Source: Alphaproteobacteria bacterium (GTDB taxonomy: Bacteria; Pseudomonadota; Alphaproteobacteria; Rs-D84; CACZYB01). Taken from it: a DNA stretch of 64,000 bases. The translations under genes and the position numbers were made by a program. The DNA lies in assembly GCA_017938435.1 (NCBI GenBank), contig JAGBBO010000006.1:72945-136944 (forward strand), in the 5' to 3' direction. Each line of letters begins with the position of its first letter. Within the stretch, counting starts at the first letter, position 1. Shown here one piece after another: positions 1 through 8,663 of this stretch. The notes under the pieces were generated by a model. The model was not told the origin of the DNA, did not search any database, and saw only the letters and a list, made by a program, of their open reading frames with translations.

Positions 1-278
1 TTATCGAAAATTCTGTGAAGAAATTGTTTGAATATATGGGGGCAACCGGAAACCCAAGAATCGATTTTTTGTGTGATTCAAAAACTGGGAAATTATGGCT
101 TAATGAAGTAAATCCTATTCCGGGAGCATTTGCATTTTATCTTTGGGAGCGTTCCGAACATAAAATAAATTATGCAAAATTGGTTGATATAATTATTCAA
201 AATGGATTTAAAAATTTTGATGCAAGGCAAAGGAATATAGATTTAAAATCTTCGGCGTCTGTGATTTTTAAAAAATAA
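1..278 (+). CDS. ddl: D-alanine--D-alanine ligase family protein, C-terminal part (5' end outside window)
   Basis: The reading frame is open from the window edge (in frame from base 3), so this is only the last 91 or so residues of an ATP-grasp ligase. The motif NEVNPIPG matches the Ddl/VanA-family magnesium-binding motif (NE-N-x-I/L-PG), preceded by a RIDF strand typical of Ddl. Such enzymes join two D-Ala, or D-Ala and D-Lac or D-Ser, for the end of the peptidoglycan stem peptide. The residues that set the second substrate lie outside the window, so Ddl and VanA-type ligases cannot be told apart. The FAFYLWE continuation differs from E. coli Ddl and resembles Ddl-like enzymes of other phyla. 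A terminator follows directly. Confidence 0.85.
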   Translation, partial: IENSVKKLFEYMGATGNPRIDFLCDSKTGKLWLNEVNPIPGAFAFYLWERSEHKINYAKLVDIIIQNGFKNFDARQRNIDLKSSASVIFKK

Positions 279-282
279 TTTT

Positions 283-306
283 ATCCCCTCTTTGCAGGGG
301 ATTTTT
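283..306 (+). terminator. Rho-independent terminator after the ligase
   Basis: Stem ATCCCC (283-288) pairs with GGGGAT (297-302) and is followed by a T run to 306. Confidence 0.8.
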
Positions 307-325
307 AAGAATTTTATGTTTGATT

Positions 326-357
326 GTGGATTCCAGTGTCGTTGCTACTAAAATGAC
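326..357. repeat. Possible degenerate copy of a dispersed palindromic repeat
   Basis: The segment contains GGATTCCAGTGTCG followed shortly by AATGACA. Many alphaproteobacteria and neisseriae carry short intergenic palindromes of the form GGATTCCAG...CTGGAATGACA; here the right arm is damaged (ctactaaaATGACA). One degenerate copy is weak evidence. Confidence 0.2.
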
Positions 358-390
358 AAATTAGTGAAGTTTAATATTAAGCCCCTAGAA

Positions 391-417
391 TAAAAACACC
401 CAATTAACTTGGGGTGT
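391..417 (-). terminator. Terminator on minus strand after the cysteine-rich fragment
   Basis: Read on the minus strand, ACACCC (417-412) pairs with GGGTGT (401-396) and is followed by a T run (396-392). It lies about 20 bases after the stop of the fragment at 439-567. Confidence 0.7.
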
Positions 418-438
418 CGGTAGAAATATTAGTAAAAA

Positions 439-567
439 TCAATAACAGTTAGATCCTCCACAATGTCCTGAACTATCGCAACTATAATAACTAAGACATA
501 AACCGTTTACACAGGTATTACCACTTGAACAACTTAAAGTTTCAGCTTCTGTTCTAGTTAAAGTCAA
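439..567 (-). pseudogene. C-terminal remnant of a cysteine-rich secreted protein
   Basis: A minus-strand frame closing at 441-439 (TGA) reads through a regular cysteine pattern including SCSSGNTCVNGLC and ends SNCY. It has six cysteines in about 34 residues, typical of disulfide-rich exported proteins. No ATG start or ribosome binding site is present; the only in-frame start-like codon is the TTG at 567, and the frame then runs into the end of the dipeptidase gene. It has kept its own terminator. It looks like the 3' end of a gene whose front was lost, possibly a relative of the cysteine-rich protein at 32673-33974. A very short leaderless gene cannot be excluded. Confidence 0.4.
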
Positions 568-584
568 TCTGAAATACTGTAAGA

Positions 585-1298
585 TTATTTTACATCTTTA
601 CCGTAGCAAACACTACCTTTTGTATCACAAATGCGAATCAATGGATATGATGATAAATCACCAGGTTTTTGATAATGCCACCATTCATTTTTAATGCTTC
701 GGAAACCTGCCTGCTCCATTATAGATTTTAGTAAAGCACGATTATCACATTTGTATTGTTCCTCTGGTTTACATTTATATGCGTGTGCTGACTCGGCTAC
801 AAAATGATCCATTCCAGTTGCAAATTCCATTTTTTTCCCATTCATATCAGCAAGCCCAATATCAAGAGCCAATCCCTTTGAATGAAGAGATCCCTTTTTA
901 TTAGGATTAGCAAGAAAGTATGGGTTCGGATTTCTGTTCCACATATAAATTTGTGCCTCGTGTGGACGGAAACAATCAAACATCATTGCCTTTACATTAT
1001 TTTTCTTTAAAAGAGCCTCTAACTTTAAAATATTTGGATAAATATCCTTGTGAACATAACAATCATTCATACCAAACTTGTGATAAAATTTATGATGAAG
1101 GAAATTTTCATCCTTAGCATAGGATAAATCATTTATGAAATACTCCCCACTAACTTTTTTTAATGGAAAATGTTCCTCAAAGAAATCAACTTCGATCTCT
1201 TCTTCTATATTATCATTGGCAATAACAACCGAGCCAAACTTGAAAATTGAGAAAATAATAAAAAAAACGGCAAAAGAAATAAAAAATATTTTTTTCAT
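585..1298 (-). CDS. Exported VanX-type D-Ala-D-Ala dipeptidase (peptidase M15D)
   Basis: A 237-residue zinc dipeptidase. The VanX family signatures are present: an FRP arginine motif (CFRPHEAQ), the zinc motif SxHxxGxAxD (SLHSKGLALDIG) and the catalytic Glu plus third zinc ligand in NEWWHY. An N-terminal hydrophobic stretch after MKKIFF looks like a signal peptide or membrane anchor, placing the enzyme in the periplasm, unlike the cytoplasmic VanX of resistant enterococci and more like Salmonella PcgL. ATG at 1298 was chosen because it opens the signal peptide; a TTG ten codons upstream is possible but has no better ribosome site. It probably releases D-Ala from D-Ala-D-Ala during wall turnover. 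It diverges from the dehydrogenase gene. Confidence 0.85.
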   Translation of the reverse strand: MKKIFFISFAVFFIIFSIFKFGSVVIANDNIEEEIEVDFFEEHFPLKKVSGEYFINDLSYAKDENFLHHKFYHKFGMNDCYVHKDIYPNILKLEALLKKNNVKAMMFDCFRPHEAQIYMWNRNPNPYFLANPNKKGSLHSKGLALDIGLADMNGKKMEFATGMDHFVAESAHAYKCKPEEQYKCDNRALLKSIMEQAGFRSIKNEWWHYQKPGDLSSYPLIRICDTKGSVCYGKDVK

Positions 1299-1314
1299 AA
1301 TCTTATTTTTCCTA

Positions 1315-1343
1315 TTGTTAAAATTCAAAAAAGAGAATATAAT
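1315..1343 (+). promoter_or_regulatory. Sigma-70-type promoter for the D-2-hydroxyacid dehydrogenase
   Basis: TTGTTA (1315-1320), 17-base spacer, perfect TATAAT (1338-1343). The start codon is about 40 bases downstream. Confidence 0.65.
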
Positions 1344-1384
1344 ATGTTGAAATGAAAAACAAGAAAAATATAAAGGAGATAATT

Positions 1385-2401
1385 ATGCAAATACTTTTCT
1401 GTGATGTTGATGACTTAACAAAACAATATTTATCAGAGCACCCTGCTCCAAATGGAGTTAGTTATGTGATTTGTGAAAAAAGTCTTAATGATATGGATGA
1501 TGATGAACTTGGCAAGTATTACGATACAACAGATATTATTTCTACTTTTGTTTATTCAAGATTGACAGGTGAACTTCTTTCAAAATTTAAAAATTTGAAG
1601 ATGGTTTCTACTCGCTCAACTGGATATAACAATGTTGATTTAGATTATTGCCGTGCACATAATATTAAAGTAGCAAATGTTGTTGGTTATGGTGAAATCA
1701 CAGTTGCTGAATTTGCTGTTGGACTTCTTTTAAATCTTACAAGAAATATTGAATTTTCTCATCAAAAACTTAATCGTGGTATTGTAAATGTTGATCAAGA
1801 TATCGGTATTGATTTGCATGGAAAAACTGTTGGTGTAATTGGAACTGGTGCGATTGGTCGCCATTTTGCAAGACTTGTTCACGCATTTGGTTGCAAGGTT
1901 TTAGCATATGATTTGTATCCAAACCAAGCATTGGCTGATGAAGGAACATGCGAATATACTGATGTTGAAACAATTTATAAAAATGCAGATATTATCAGTA
2001 TTCATTGTCCAGCAACAAAAGAAAATTATCATATGATAAACAAAGATACTATCGCAAAAATGAAAGATGGTGTTTATATTATAAATACTGCCCGTGGTGA
2101 TTTGATTGATACAGTTGCACTTTATAATGCTTTGGTTTCAAAGAAAGTAAAAGGTGCTGGACTTGATGTTTTGGAATATGAAGATATAATCCTTAAAAAC
2201 ACAGTAGAATCTGCACCAGAACAAAGCAAAGAATATATTTTATATTCTCTTATCAATCAGAAATTATTGCAACTTAACAATGTTATTGTGACACCTCATA
2301 TTGCATTTAATTCTATTGATGCGAACTATAGAATATTGAATACAAGTATGCAACATATGATGGATTTCATTGATGGTAAAGAAATAAGGTCTGTTGCATA
2401 A
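1385..2401 (+). CDS. D-lactate dehydrogenase / D-2-hydroxyacid dehydrogenase (VanH-like)
   Basis: A 338-residue NAD-dependent D-isomer-specific 2-hydroxyacid dehydrogenase. The Rossmann motif is GVIGTGAIG, the substrate-binding Arg is in NTARGDLID, the Glu of the relay in GLDVLEYED and the catalytic His in VTPHIAFNS. The ATG at 1385 is preceded by AAGGAGATAATT, a strong ribosome site; an upstream start at 1352 lacks one. Sequence and length fit fermentative D-lactate dehydrogenase (LdhA/VanH clade), which reduces pyruvate to D-lactate in the cytoplasm. Its position next to a VanX-type dipeptidase and a Ddl/Van ligase recalls vanH-vanA-vanX, but the strands alternate and this is not an operon, so a fermentation role is at least as likely. 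Confidence 0.85.
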   Translation: MQILFCDVDDLTKQYLSEHPAPNGVSYVICEKSLNDMDDDELGKYYDTTDIISTFVYSRLTGELLSKFKNLKMVSTRSTGYNNVDLDYCRAHNIKVANVVGYGEITVAEFAVGLLLNLTRNIEFSHQKLNRGIVNVDQDIGIDLHGKTVGVIGTGAIGRHFARLVHAFGCKVLAYDLYPNQALADEGTCEYTDVETIYKNADIISIHCPATKENYHMINKDTIAKMKDGVYIINTARGDLIDTVALYNALVSKKVKGAGLDVLEYEDIILKNTVESAPEQSKEYILYSLINQKLLQLNNVIVTPHIAFNSIDANYRILNTSMQHMMDFIDGKEIRSVA

Positions 2402-2429
2402 AACAAAACATAAAAAGTAATTTGCAAAA

Positions 2430-2458
2430 ATTCCCCCTTAATTGGGGGATTATTTTTT
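2430..2458 (+). terminator. Terminator between dehydrogenase and VirB6 operon
   Basis: TCCCCC (2432-2437), loop TTAATT, GGGGGA (2444-2449) followed by TTATTTTTT. It lies between convergent genes. Confidence 0.8.
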
Positions 2459-5084
2459 ATCTTTTATCTGGATTTATTTTCGATTTCCTTTTCATCTTTT
2501 TTATACGCCAGTTTGCAACAATACTATCGTATTCATCTTCCAATTCAAGAGAATCTTTTTCTTTAAGTGCATCAATTTCTGATTCAAGATTTTTAAGCTG
2601 ACGATTCAAATAAGAACGTTTTATAACATCTGTAAAATCAGTATTATCAATTTCTTTTACCAAATCATTTAATTCATCATTTTTAATAACCTCAATAACT
2701 TTACGAGTAGTCAAAATAGATTTTACCTTATTATGTTTTTGCAAATTTTCGCGTTCAGAGATAAGTTCCTTTATCTCCTTCTGTTTCATAAGCATATCTG
2801 ACTTAACCTTGCTTTCTAATTTTTCATAAATTTTCTTTTGTTCTTCAAACTTTCTTTTCTTCTCTGGATTAGAAAGGTTAGGTTTTTTTGTTAAATTCAT
2901 AAACGATTTAATTGCTGCTCGTTCTTGTGGAGGCAAAGTATTTATTTCTTCTATAACTTTTTCCCTGATATAAACCGCCTGCATTTTAACCATTGGATTG
3001 GATAAATCATCAGGTGTTTGTATATCCGTTGCAACAAGATTATCTGTTATAAATTTATCATTTACGATTTCATCATCTTCCTTTGGAGTTGCATTTATTG
3101 TTTCAAACATCTGAGAAATCTCAGGTTTATTTGAAAAGTTTTTTAACTCCTCTGGATTATTAGAAAGAATAACCGTAGCCATTTCTTGCTTTTCTTTTTC
3201 TGGCAAATCCTTATATTCAGGTGAAGCAATTTGAGATTCAACAAATTCCATTTCTGGTTGTTGCAACTTATTCACTTCTTCTTCGTTTTTACGAATATTT
3301 GGAGCCAATGGAGCATTTTCAAGTTTTATAGGATTTTCACTTTCTTCTTTTGTCTTTGGCCCAATAGGTGCTTCTGTTTTAGTTTCTGCTTCTTCAATAT
3401 CATCTTGTTCATTATTTCTTATAGCATCAAAAGCATTTACAACTGTTTCAGCAGGAATATCAAAAATATGAGTATCGTCCCCTTCATTTAAAACTTCGTT
3501 TTCCCATTCTTTGATTTTTGATTTACGAGCTTTTTCTGCATTATTTTCTATTTCTTTCTTTAATTCTTGTTTAGCACCACTCATTTTTTTATAAAAATCG
3601 ACTTCGCGTTTTGCACCACCAAGCACATACTTAATAGATGTTTCTGTTAACTTTTGCAAACCAGCCAAAATATTAGCATCCGAAAATCCACTGTAAAGTT
3701 GCCCAGAAAGTTCATCTGCCTTTTGAATACTTTGGCGAAGAAGCATCCAAGATACAAGTGTTGTAAATACCATCGCAATTAAAAGTCCAGTATTTGAAAT
3801 GATTAAATACAAGAAATCTCGGGTTTCTTTATTCAGACCAGTTCCCTGATTCCATAAATTTTTAGAACTACCCAAACTGTCATAAAGTGAAAGCATCGTT
3901 TCTCCAGAATAACTATCAAAACTTGTAGTCATAAGTTCATTTAAAAGAAATATACTTATACTCATAGATATAGCAAGAAAAGCAAGCCTAAATGAACAAG
4001 TGAGGACATTCCAGAAAAGTTTTCCTGACAATTTTCCCCTTAGGTTCATAAATCCCTTATCAGCAAATGCCCATGAACCAATAACAATAGGCAACATTAC
4101 CCCAACAAGGGCAAGTTGAATCACTATATCCAAAATTAGTGTAATAAAAGTAAGTCCAACATACATAAACTGTATCATTATAAAAAGTCCGATAACAGCA
4201 ATAAAGAAATTTATGATTACACCAACAAAAAATAGGACTTTTAAAACTACTAAAATAATTTTAATTATAACTTGAACAACTTTTGCCCAACCAACAGATG
4301 GAATCATTGATGCAATAGAATCAATACCTTTTGTGATTTTTTCACCAGAATATGCCCCTACTACACCAATCATTCCACGGGAAAAAATTTTTGCCCCAAG
4401 ATTTAAACCTATGGTATAACTGTTTGCATACTCACCTGTTATACATATAAGATTTTTAAGTGTAGCTGTATTCATATCCGCACTTGCATTTACATTATTT
4501 ACATTAAGCATATTTACTGTATTTGCAGAAAGTTTTATGTCTGAACAATCGTATTTAGGTAAAGATTTTTTTGTAATAGCATTGCTGTAATTTTGCATAA
4601 TTTCATTATCATTTCGCGTTTCCACCAAAATCCATTTGCCAAAACCTGCACCAAAACTCATAATAGGATCAATAGTATAACTGAACATTTCATTTGCAGG
4701 AACCTTTGCAAGTAAAGTTATAACAAATAAAACAGTAAAAAGTTTTTTCCAGATATCTTCTTTTAGAAAATCAAATACATTTCCACCTTTGAAATTCATA
4801 TGAGCACGAATTACTTTGTCCCAAACAATCCACAAAAACCAAAATGCAAGAAAGACTAAAACTATACTTTGGATAATAGGAGCAAGAATTTTATACATTT
4901 TAAAAACAAAATTAAATGTATAAGTATAAACCCCCTCTACAAGTTTACATTCCCAGCATTTATCCATACTTTTTATACCACCAGTAATGTGTTCATCATA
5001 ATTTGCCGATGCAATTTCTTGGGCAAAAGTGGGCAAAGAAAAGAATAAATTAAATAATAATGTTAATAAAAATTTTTTCATCAT
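2457..5084 (-). CDS. VirB6/TrbL-like type IV secretion membrane protein, paralog 5 (long C-terminal tail)
   Basis: An 875-residue protein, last in the operon. After a signal peptide ending near FAQ (about residue 21) there is a C-W-E-C pair at residues 43 and 46, then a hydrophobic half with several membrane segments. The VirB6-type motif (LPIVIGSWAFADKGF, conserved Trp/Phe and a basic turn) lies about halfway through that part. Roughly the last 400 residues are charged, Lys/Glu-rich and probably coiled coil in the cytoplasm or outside; such extensions are known in rickettsial VirB6 paralogs. VirB6 proteins form the inner-membrane part of the type IV channel. It overlaps the preceding gene by four bases (ATGA), implying translational coupling. 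Confidence 0.75.
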   Translation of the reverse strand: MMKKFLLTLLFNLFFSLPTFAQEIASANYDEHITGGIKSMDKCWECKLVEGVYTYTFNFVFKMYKILAPIIQSIVLVFLAFWFLWIVWDKVIRAHMNFKGGNVFDFLKEDIWKKLFTVLFVITLLAKVPANEMFSYTIDPIMSFGAGFGKWILVETRNDNEIMQNYSNAITKKSLPKYDCSDIKLSANTVNMLNVNNVNASADMNTATLKNLICITGEYANSYTIGLNLGAKIFSRGMIGVVGAYSGEKITKGIDSIASMIPSVGWAKVVQVIIKIILVVLKVLFFVGVIINFFIAVIGLFIMIQFMYVGLTFITLILDIVIQLALVGVMLPIVIGSWAFADKGFMNLRGKLSGKLFWNVLTCSFRLAFLAISMSISIFLLNELMTTSFDSYSGETMLSLYDSLGSSKNLWNQGTGLNKETRDFLYLIISNTGLLIAMVFTTLVSWMLLRQSIQKADELSGQLYSGFSDANILAGLQKLTETSIKYVLGGAKREVDFYKKMSGAKQELKKEIENNAEKARKSKIKEWENEVLNEGDDTHIFDIPAETVVNAFDAIRNNEQDDIEEAETKTEAPIGPKTKEESENPIKLENAPLAPNIRKNEEEVNKLQQPEMEFVESQIASPEYKDLPEKEKQEMATVILSNNPEELKNFSNKPEISQMFETINATPKEDDEIVNDKFITDNLVATDIQTPDDLSNPMVKMQAVYIREKVIEEINTLPPQERAAIKSFMNLTKKPNLSNPEKKRKFEEQKKIYEKLESKVKSDMLMKQKEIKELISERENLQKHNKVKSILTTRKVIEVIKNDELNDLVKEIDNTDFTDVIKRSYLNRQLKNLESEIDALKEKDSLELEDEYDSIVANWRIKKMKRKSKINPDKR

Positions 5085-6640
5085 TCTTCAACATCCTTTG
5101 CTTCTTCAAGTATTTCATCTGCTTCTTTATTTACTTGCATTTTTACGATATTTTCACCAACAGCTTTTTTGAATCCTGCGACACTGCGTGAAACATTTTG
5201 TTTTGTCCAACCCCAAAAACTTTTTATTAAATTCATAGAAGCATCACCTATTGCAAAAGTATATCCTCCTAGCATTTTAGCATACTTTTTTGCACTTCCC
5301 ATAATCATAATAGATAAAAGTCCAAATGTAAACATAGGAAGGAAACTTCCACCTGGATTTTCCAAACTTGGCATTTCAAAATCAACACCTATTTTCAACA
5401 AACATTTTTGAACATTTGATATATCACCATTTGCAGCATCAAAACATTGTTTGAAACCTTGATTTTTCATTATTATATCAGTTTGACTTCCAACCATATC
5501 TTTATACATAAAATCAGGAAATAAATATGTAAAGTTATCAAGTGGACCTGGATAATACATATCTGCAATATATACAAATGATGAATACATAATTCCTAAA
5601 AATATTGAATACATTATCATATAAAAGCACATACCCCATAATGACTTTATCCCTATGGATGAGAAATTTTTTGTCTTGTCATACGCATATCCACCTATCA
5701 TAAGAGGTAAAAATGAAAGCAAAATTCCAAATGTGAAAACCATATCAATCAACATAAATGGAATGGTTATATACATAAGTAGAAAGATAGCAATCAATGC
5801 CATACCTGCAATTATATCCGGAATTAAATGAAATTTACCTCTCTTTACCCGTGTTGATAAATCAAAAGCGCTGTTCCATGCCAAAGAAACCATATTTGAA
5901 CCCGCAGTCATAGCACTTAGATAAACACTGCTTACTGAATTTAGAAGACAAAGCATATCATTTTTTAAATCATTACTTAATAAACCTTTTACTTCTGTTT
6001 TTGGATATTCAAGATTGGAACAAACATTAGTATCTAAAATTTCAGAACTTACACCGACACCCATTTTTATTATAGGAACAGCAGTGCTATCAACTATGGC
6101 ATCTGAAACATATTGAAGATATTCTTCGTTTTTATTTTTATCCCCTATAAAAAATAATCCTGCACCGACAATGGAAATAATAATTATTCTTTTTACAACA
6201 TCCACAATCATTTTATGAACATCGCCATTTTGATCTTTTATAATATTGTCATACATATATATCAAAAGCCAAACTGCAAACCCCATTGTGATAAGTGTCC
6301 ATGCAATATCAGCAATATAAGTATACATTTTCAAGCCCATAACACTCATTAAATCAAAACACTTTGCAAATAAATCACAAACAAGACAAGTCCCAGGATC
6401 AATGGCAGAAAATTTACCGTTTTCTAATGGAAGTCGAGTCATAGACCCCCACCATTCAGCAAATGATGTTCCTATTGTCCATTCGCCACTTAAAATATTA
6501 CCAACAACTGCCAAAACAATAAGACTGGAAAAACCAGCAATAAAGGTTACAAAAATACTTTTTATCCCAGCAAGAGAAAAAAGAAACACATCTTTTATTT
6601 TATCATAAGCAATCGCCTTTGCAGTTTCCCTAAACCTCAT
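5081..6640 (-). CDS. VirB6/TrbL-like type IV secretion membrane protein, paralog 4
   Basis: A 519-residue multi-spanning protein. It begins with a membrane segment rather than a cleavable signal, has a C-L-V-C pair at residues 85 and 88 just before a long hydrophobic stretch, and carries the shared VirB6 motif FLPLMIGGYAYDKTKNF followed by further membrane segments and a short charged tail. It overlaps the upstream gene by 11 bases and the downstream gene by 4. The spacing of Cys pair, membrane segments and P-L-x4-Y-A/Y-x-D-K motif is the same as in its neighbours, so it is a diverged tandem paralog. Confidence 0.75.
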   Translation of the reverse strand: MRFRETAKAIAYDKIKDVFLFSLAGIKSIFVTFIAGFSSLIVLAVVGNILSGEWTIGTSFAEWWGSMTRLPLENGKFSAIDPGTCLVCDLFAKCFDLMSVMGLKMYTYIADIAWTLITMGFAVWLLIYMYDNIIKDQNGDVHKMIVDVVKRIIIISIVGAGLFFIGDKNKNEEYLQYVSDAIVDSTAVPIIKMGVGVSSEILDTNVCSNLEYPKTEVKGLLSNDLKNDMLCLLNSVSSVYLSAMTAGSNMVSLAWNSAFDLSTRVKRGKFHLIPDIIAGMALIAIFLLMYITIPFMLIDMVFTFGILLSFLPLMIGGYAYDKTKNFSSIGIKSLWGMCFYMIMYSIFLGIMYSSFVYIADMYYPGPLDNFTYLFPDFMYKDMVGSQTDIIMKNQGFKQCFDAANGDISNVQKCLLKIGVDFEMPSLENPGGSFLPMFTFGLLSIMIMGSAKKYAKMLGGYTFAIGDASMNLIKSFWGWTKQNVSRSVAGFKKAVGENIVKMQVNKEADEILEEAKDVEE

Positions 6641-8663
6641 TTTCTCCTCCGGATGTATTTATGTTGTTTATAACATCATCTTTTTCTTTTTTTTCTTTGT
6701 TTATCTTACCACGAATCTTTTCTGCTAAAATCCCTGTTTTTACCTTCATCTGGGCACGAGTTACAGTAATACTTGTCGCTGTTTTAATAGTATTAGTCAT
6801 AAATGCCTTAAATGTTTCAGGCAAACTTTCTTTGTTGTTTCCAAAAATATTTGCAATTTCCAATGCCCTTCCCATCAACCACCAACTTATTATGCCAGTA
6901 TAAATCATTTCTAACACACTGTTAGTATTAAAGGAAAAGAACATAAGCATTGATGAAGCAATTTCTTGGCTATTATTTTCCTCAATAGCTTTTTGAATAC
7001 CATAAAAATCTATTGATGAAATATAGAACATTAACAAACTTATCACTGAGCACATAATGGATAGTGCAACTATTTGAGAAATACCAGACAAGAAAGTATC
7101 AAGACCTTTTTTCACGAAACCCTTTCCCTTATCAAATGCGTATGCCATCAAAAATAGTGGGAATAAAAATACTACAAGTGCAATATTAAACAATGACTCG
7201 ATAAAGAAATATGGAACAGCCAGATTAAACATAAAAAATATTCCAGCAAGGGCCAACCCAAGCAAAATTTTTATTATGCCACTTCCAAATTTGAAATTTA
7301 TAAACTCCTTAAGTCCAATCTTCATTTCTGTTTTACCAATCAAAATATTCATATTATTAAAATCGGCAATACGTTCGATTGTGCAGACAATATCTTGTTT
7401 AATATCCCTAGAGAATAGATATTTGTTATCCTTAAGTTTTTTTGTTTGATATTTACAGGTCCATTGCGAAGAGGTAGAATCAATAGCCTTTGTCATAACA
7501 CGATTATATCCTGTCATAAAATCAGTAAATGGTCGAATTGTATAATTAACAATATTATTTTCATCTGTAATGGATACTGATAAAAATGCACCAATAATAA
7601 ATACCCAAACAAGTTTTGTGAAAAATGTTTTAATATAACCAAGTCCATCTTGCTTTTTTATTGCATTATCAAAAAACATCAATAAACTCCAGCAAGAAAA
7701 AAGAACTATCATTAAATCAAGTGCATATCTTGAAAGTTTATCATATAAAACAAAACCAATCCTTGAAACAACATTAAATGCAATTTCAAACATAGTGCAT
7801 GGTGTGCAAGAAAATGCCTTTTTCATAGTGCGATTAAAATCTGTAACACCACAAGCGACACTATTCCATTCACCAAGACTTTTATTATCACCAGGAAGAC
7901 GGATTTTATATTCTGGAAATATCGCCCTATCCTTATTCACAATAAGTTCAAGTGATGTTTCACCAAAAGCATTTACAAAATATTTTCCAACAACGCCAAT
8001 GGGTTGTAAAGCATCCTGATATTGAACAAGCACATTGTTCATTGTTTTATTTCCAAGTGGAATACAGTTTTCACCAAAAAGTATAAAGAATGGATCAAAA
8101 ACAGATGGTTCTTTTAATTGAGCAAGTCCTGGAATATAGTCTGTGCTACTTAACGCCCATGTAATAATATCTTGAGGCTTTTCAACAGCACTAACTCTTG
8201 TGACAGATTCAGCAGGATTTAATGCAACATATGACACAATAGGTTTTCCATATTTATATTCAACTTTATCCTTCATATAATTTTTTGCTTTTTTTATAGC
8301 CTTTTCAATTTCATTTTTAAAGTTATCTGTATCCGAAATTTCATCATCAATAAAATATTTGTAAAGGTAGTCATATTTTTCTGGTGTAATACCAAGATTT
8401 CGTAAAACTTCAATATTTGCCTTAGTCAAATTGTTTGCATAAAAGTTGTAATAAGATTCCATATTTATTGATAAGGTATTATGATATTGTTTCAAATATT
8501 TAATTTCCCAACAATAAAAATCGGCATTAGACATATTTACTTCGTCACTGGAAAGTCCATAAAGTTTTGGATTATCGCATTTATGTGGTGCAGAAACAGC
8601 AATCCCACTTTGCATAACAAAGAAGAAAATAATCAATGACAAGATATATTTTATTTTATTCAT
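6630..8663 (-). CDS. VirB6/TrbL-like type IV secretion membrane protein, paralog 3
   Basis: A 677-residue protein with a signal peptide (cleavage near VSA, residues 23-25), an N-terminal exported domain of about 250 residues, a C-T-P-C pair at residues 286 and 289, then membrane segments with the VirB6 motif FLFPLFLMAYAFDKGKGF. The exported domain shares a pattern with the next paralog upstream: a Cys-x2-I-x-Y-L-K-Q stretch, then L-R-x-x-G-I-T-P. This suggests the two arose by a more recent duplication. It overlaps the upstream gene by 8 bases. Confidence 0.75.
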   Translation of the reverse strand: MNKIKYILSLIIFFFVMQSGIAVSAPHKCDNPKLYGLSSDEVNMSNADFYCWEIKYLKQYHNTLSINMESYYNFYANNLTKANIEVLRNLGITPEKYDYLYKYFIDDEISDTDNFKNEIEKAIKKAKNYMKDKVEYKYGKPIVSYVALNPAESVTRVSAVEKPQDIITWALSSTDYIPGLAQLKEPSVFDPFFILFGENCIPLGNKTMNNVLVQYQDALQPIGVVGKYFVNAFGETSLELIVNKDRAIFPEYKIRLPGDNKSLGEWNSVACGVTDFNRTMKKAFSCTPCTMFEIAFNVVSRIGFVLYDKLSRYALDLMIVLFSCWSLLMFFDNAIKKQDGLGYIKTFFTKLVWVFIIGAFLSVSITDENNIVNYTIRPFTDFMTGYNRVMTKAIDSTSSQWTCKYQTKKLKDNKYLFSRDIKQDIVCTIERIADFNNMNILIGKTEMKIGLKEFINFKFGSGIIKILLGLALAGIFFMFNLAVPYFFIESLFNIALVVFLFPLFLMAYAFDKGKGFVKKGLDTFLSGISQIVALSIMCSVISLLMFYISSIDFYGIQKAIEENNSQEIASSMLMFFSFNTNSVLEMIYTGIISWWLMGRALEIANIFGNNKESLPETFKAFMTNTIKTATSITVTRAQMKVKTGILAEKIRGKINKEKKEKDDVINNINTSGGENEV

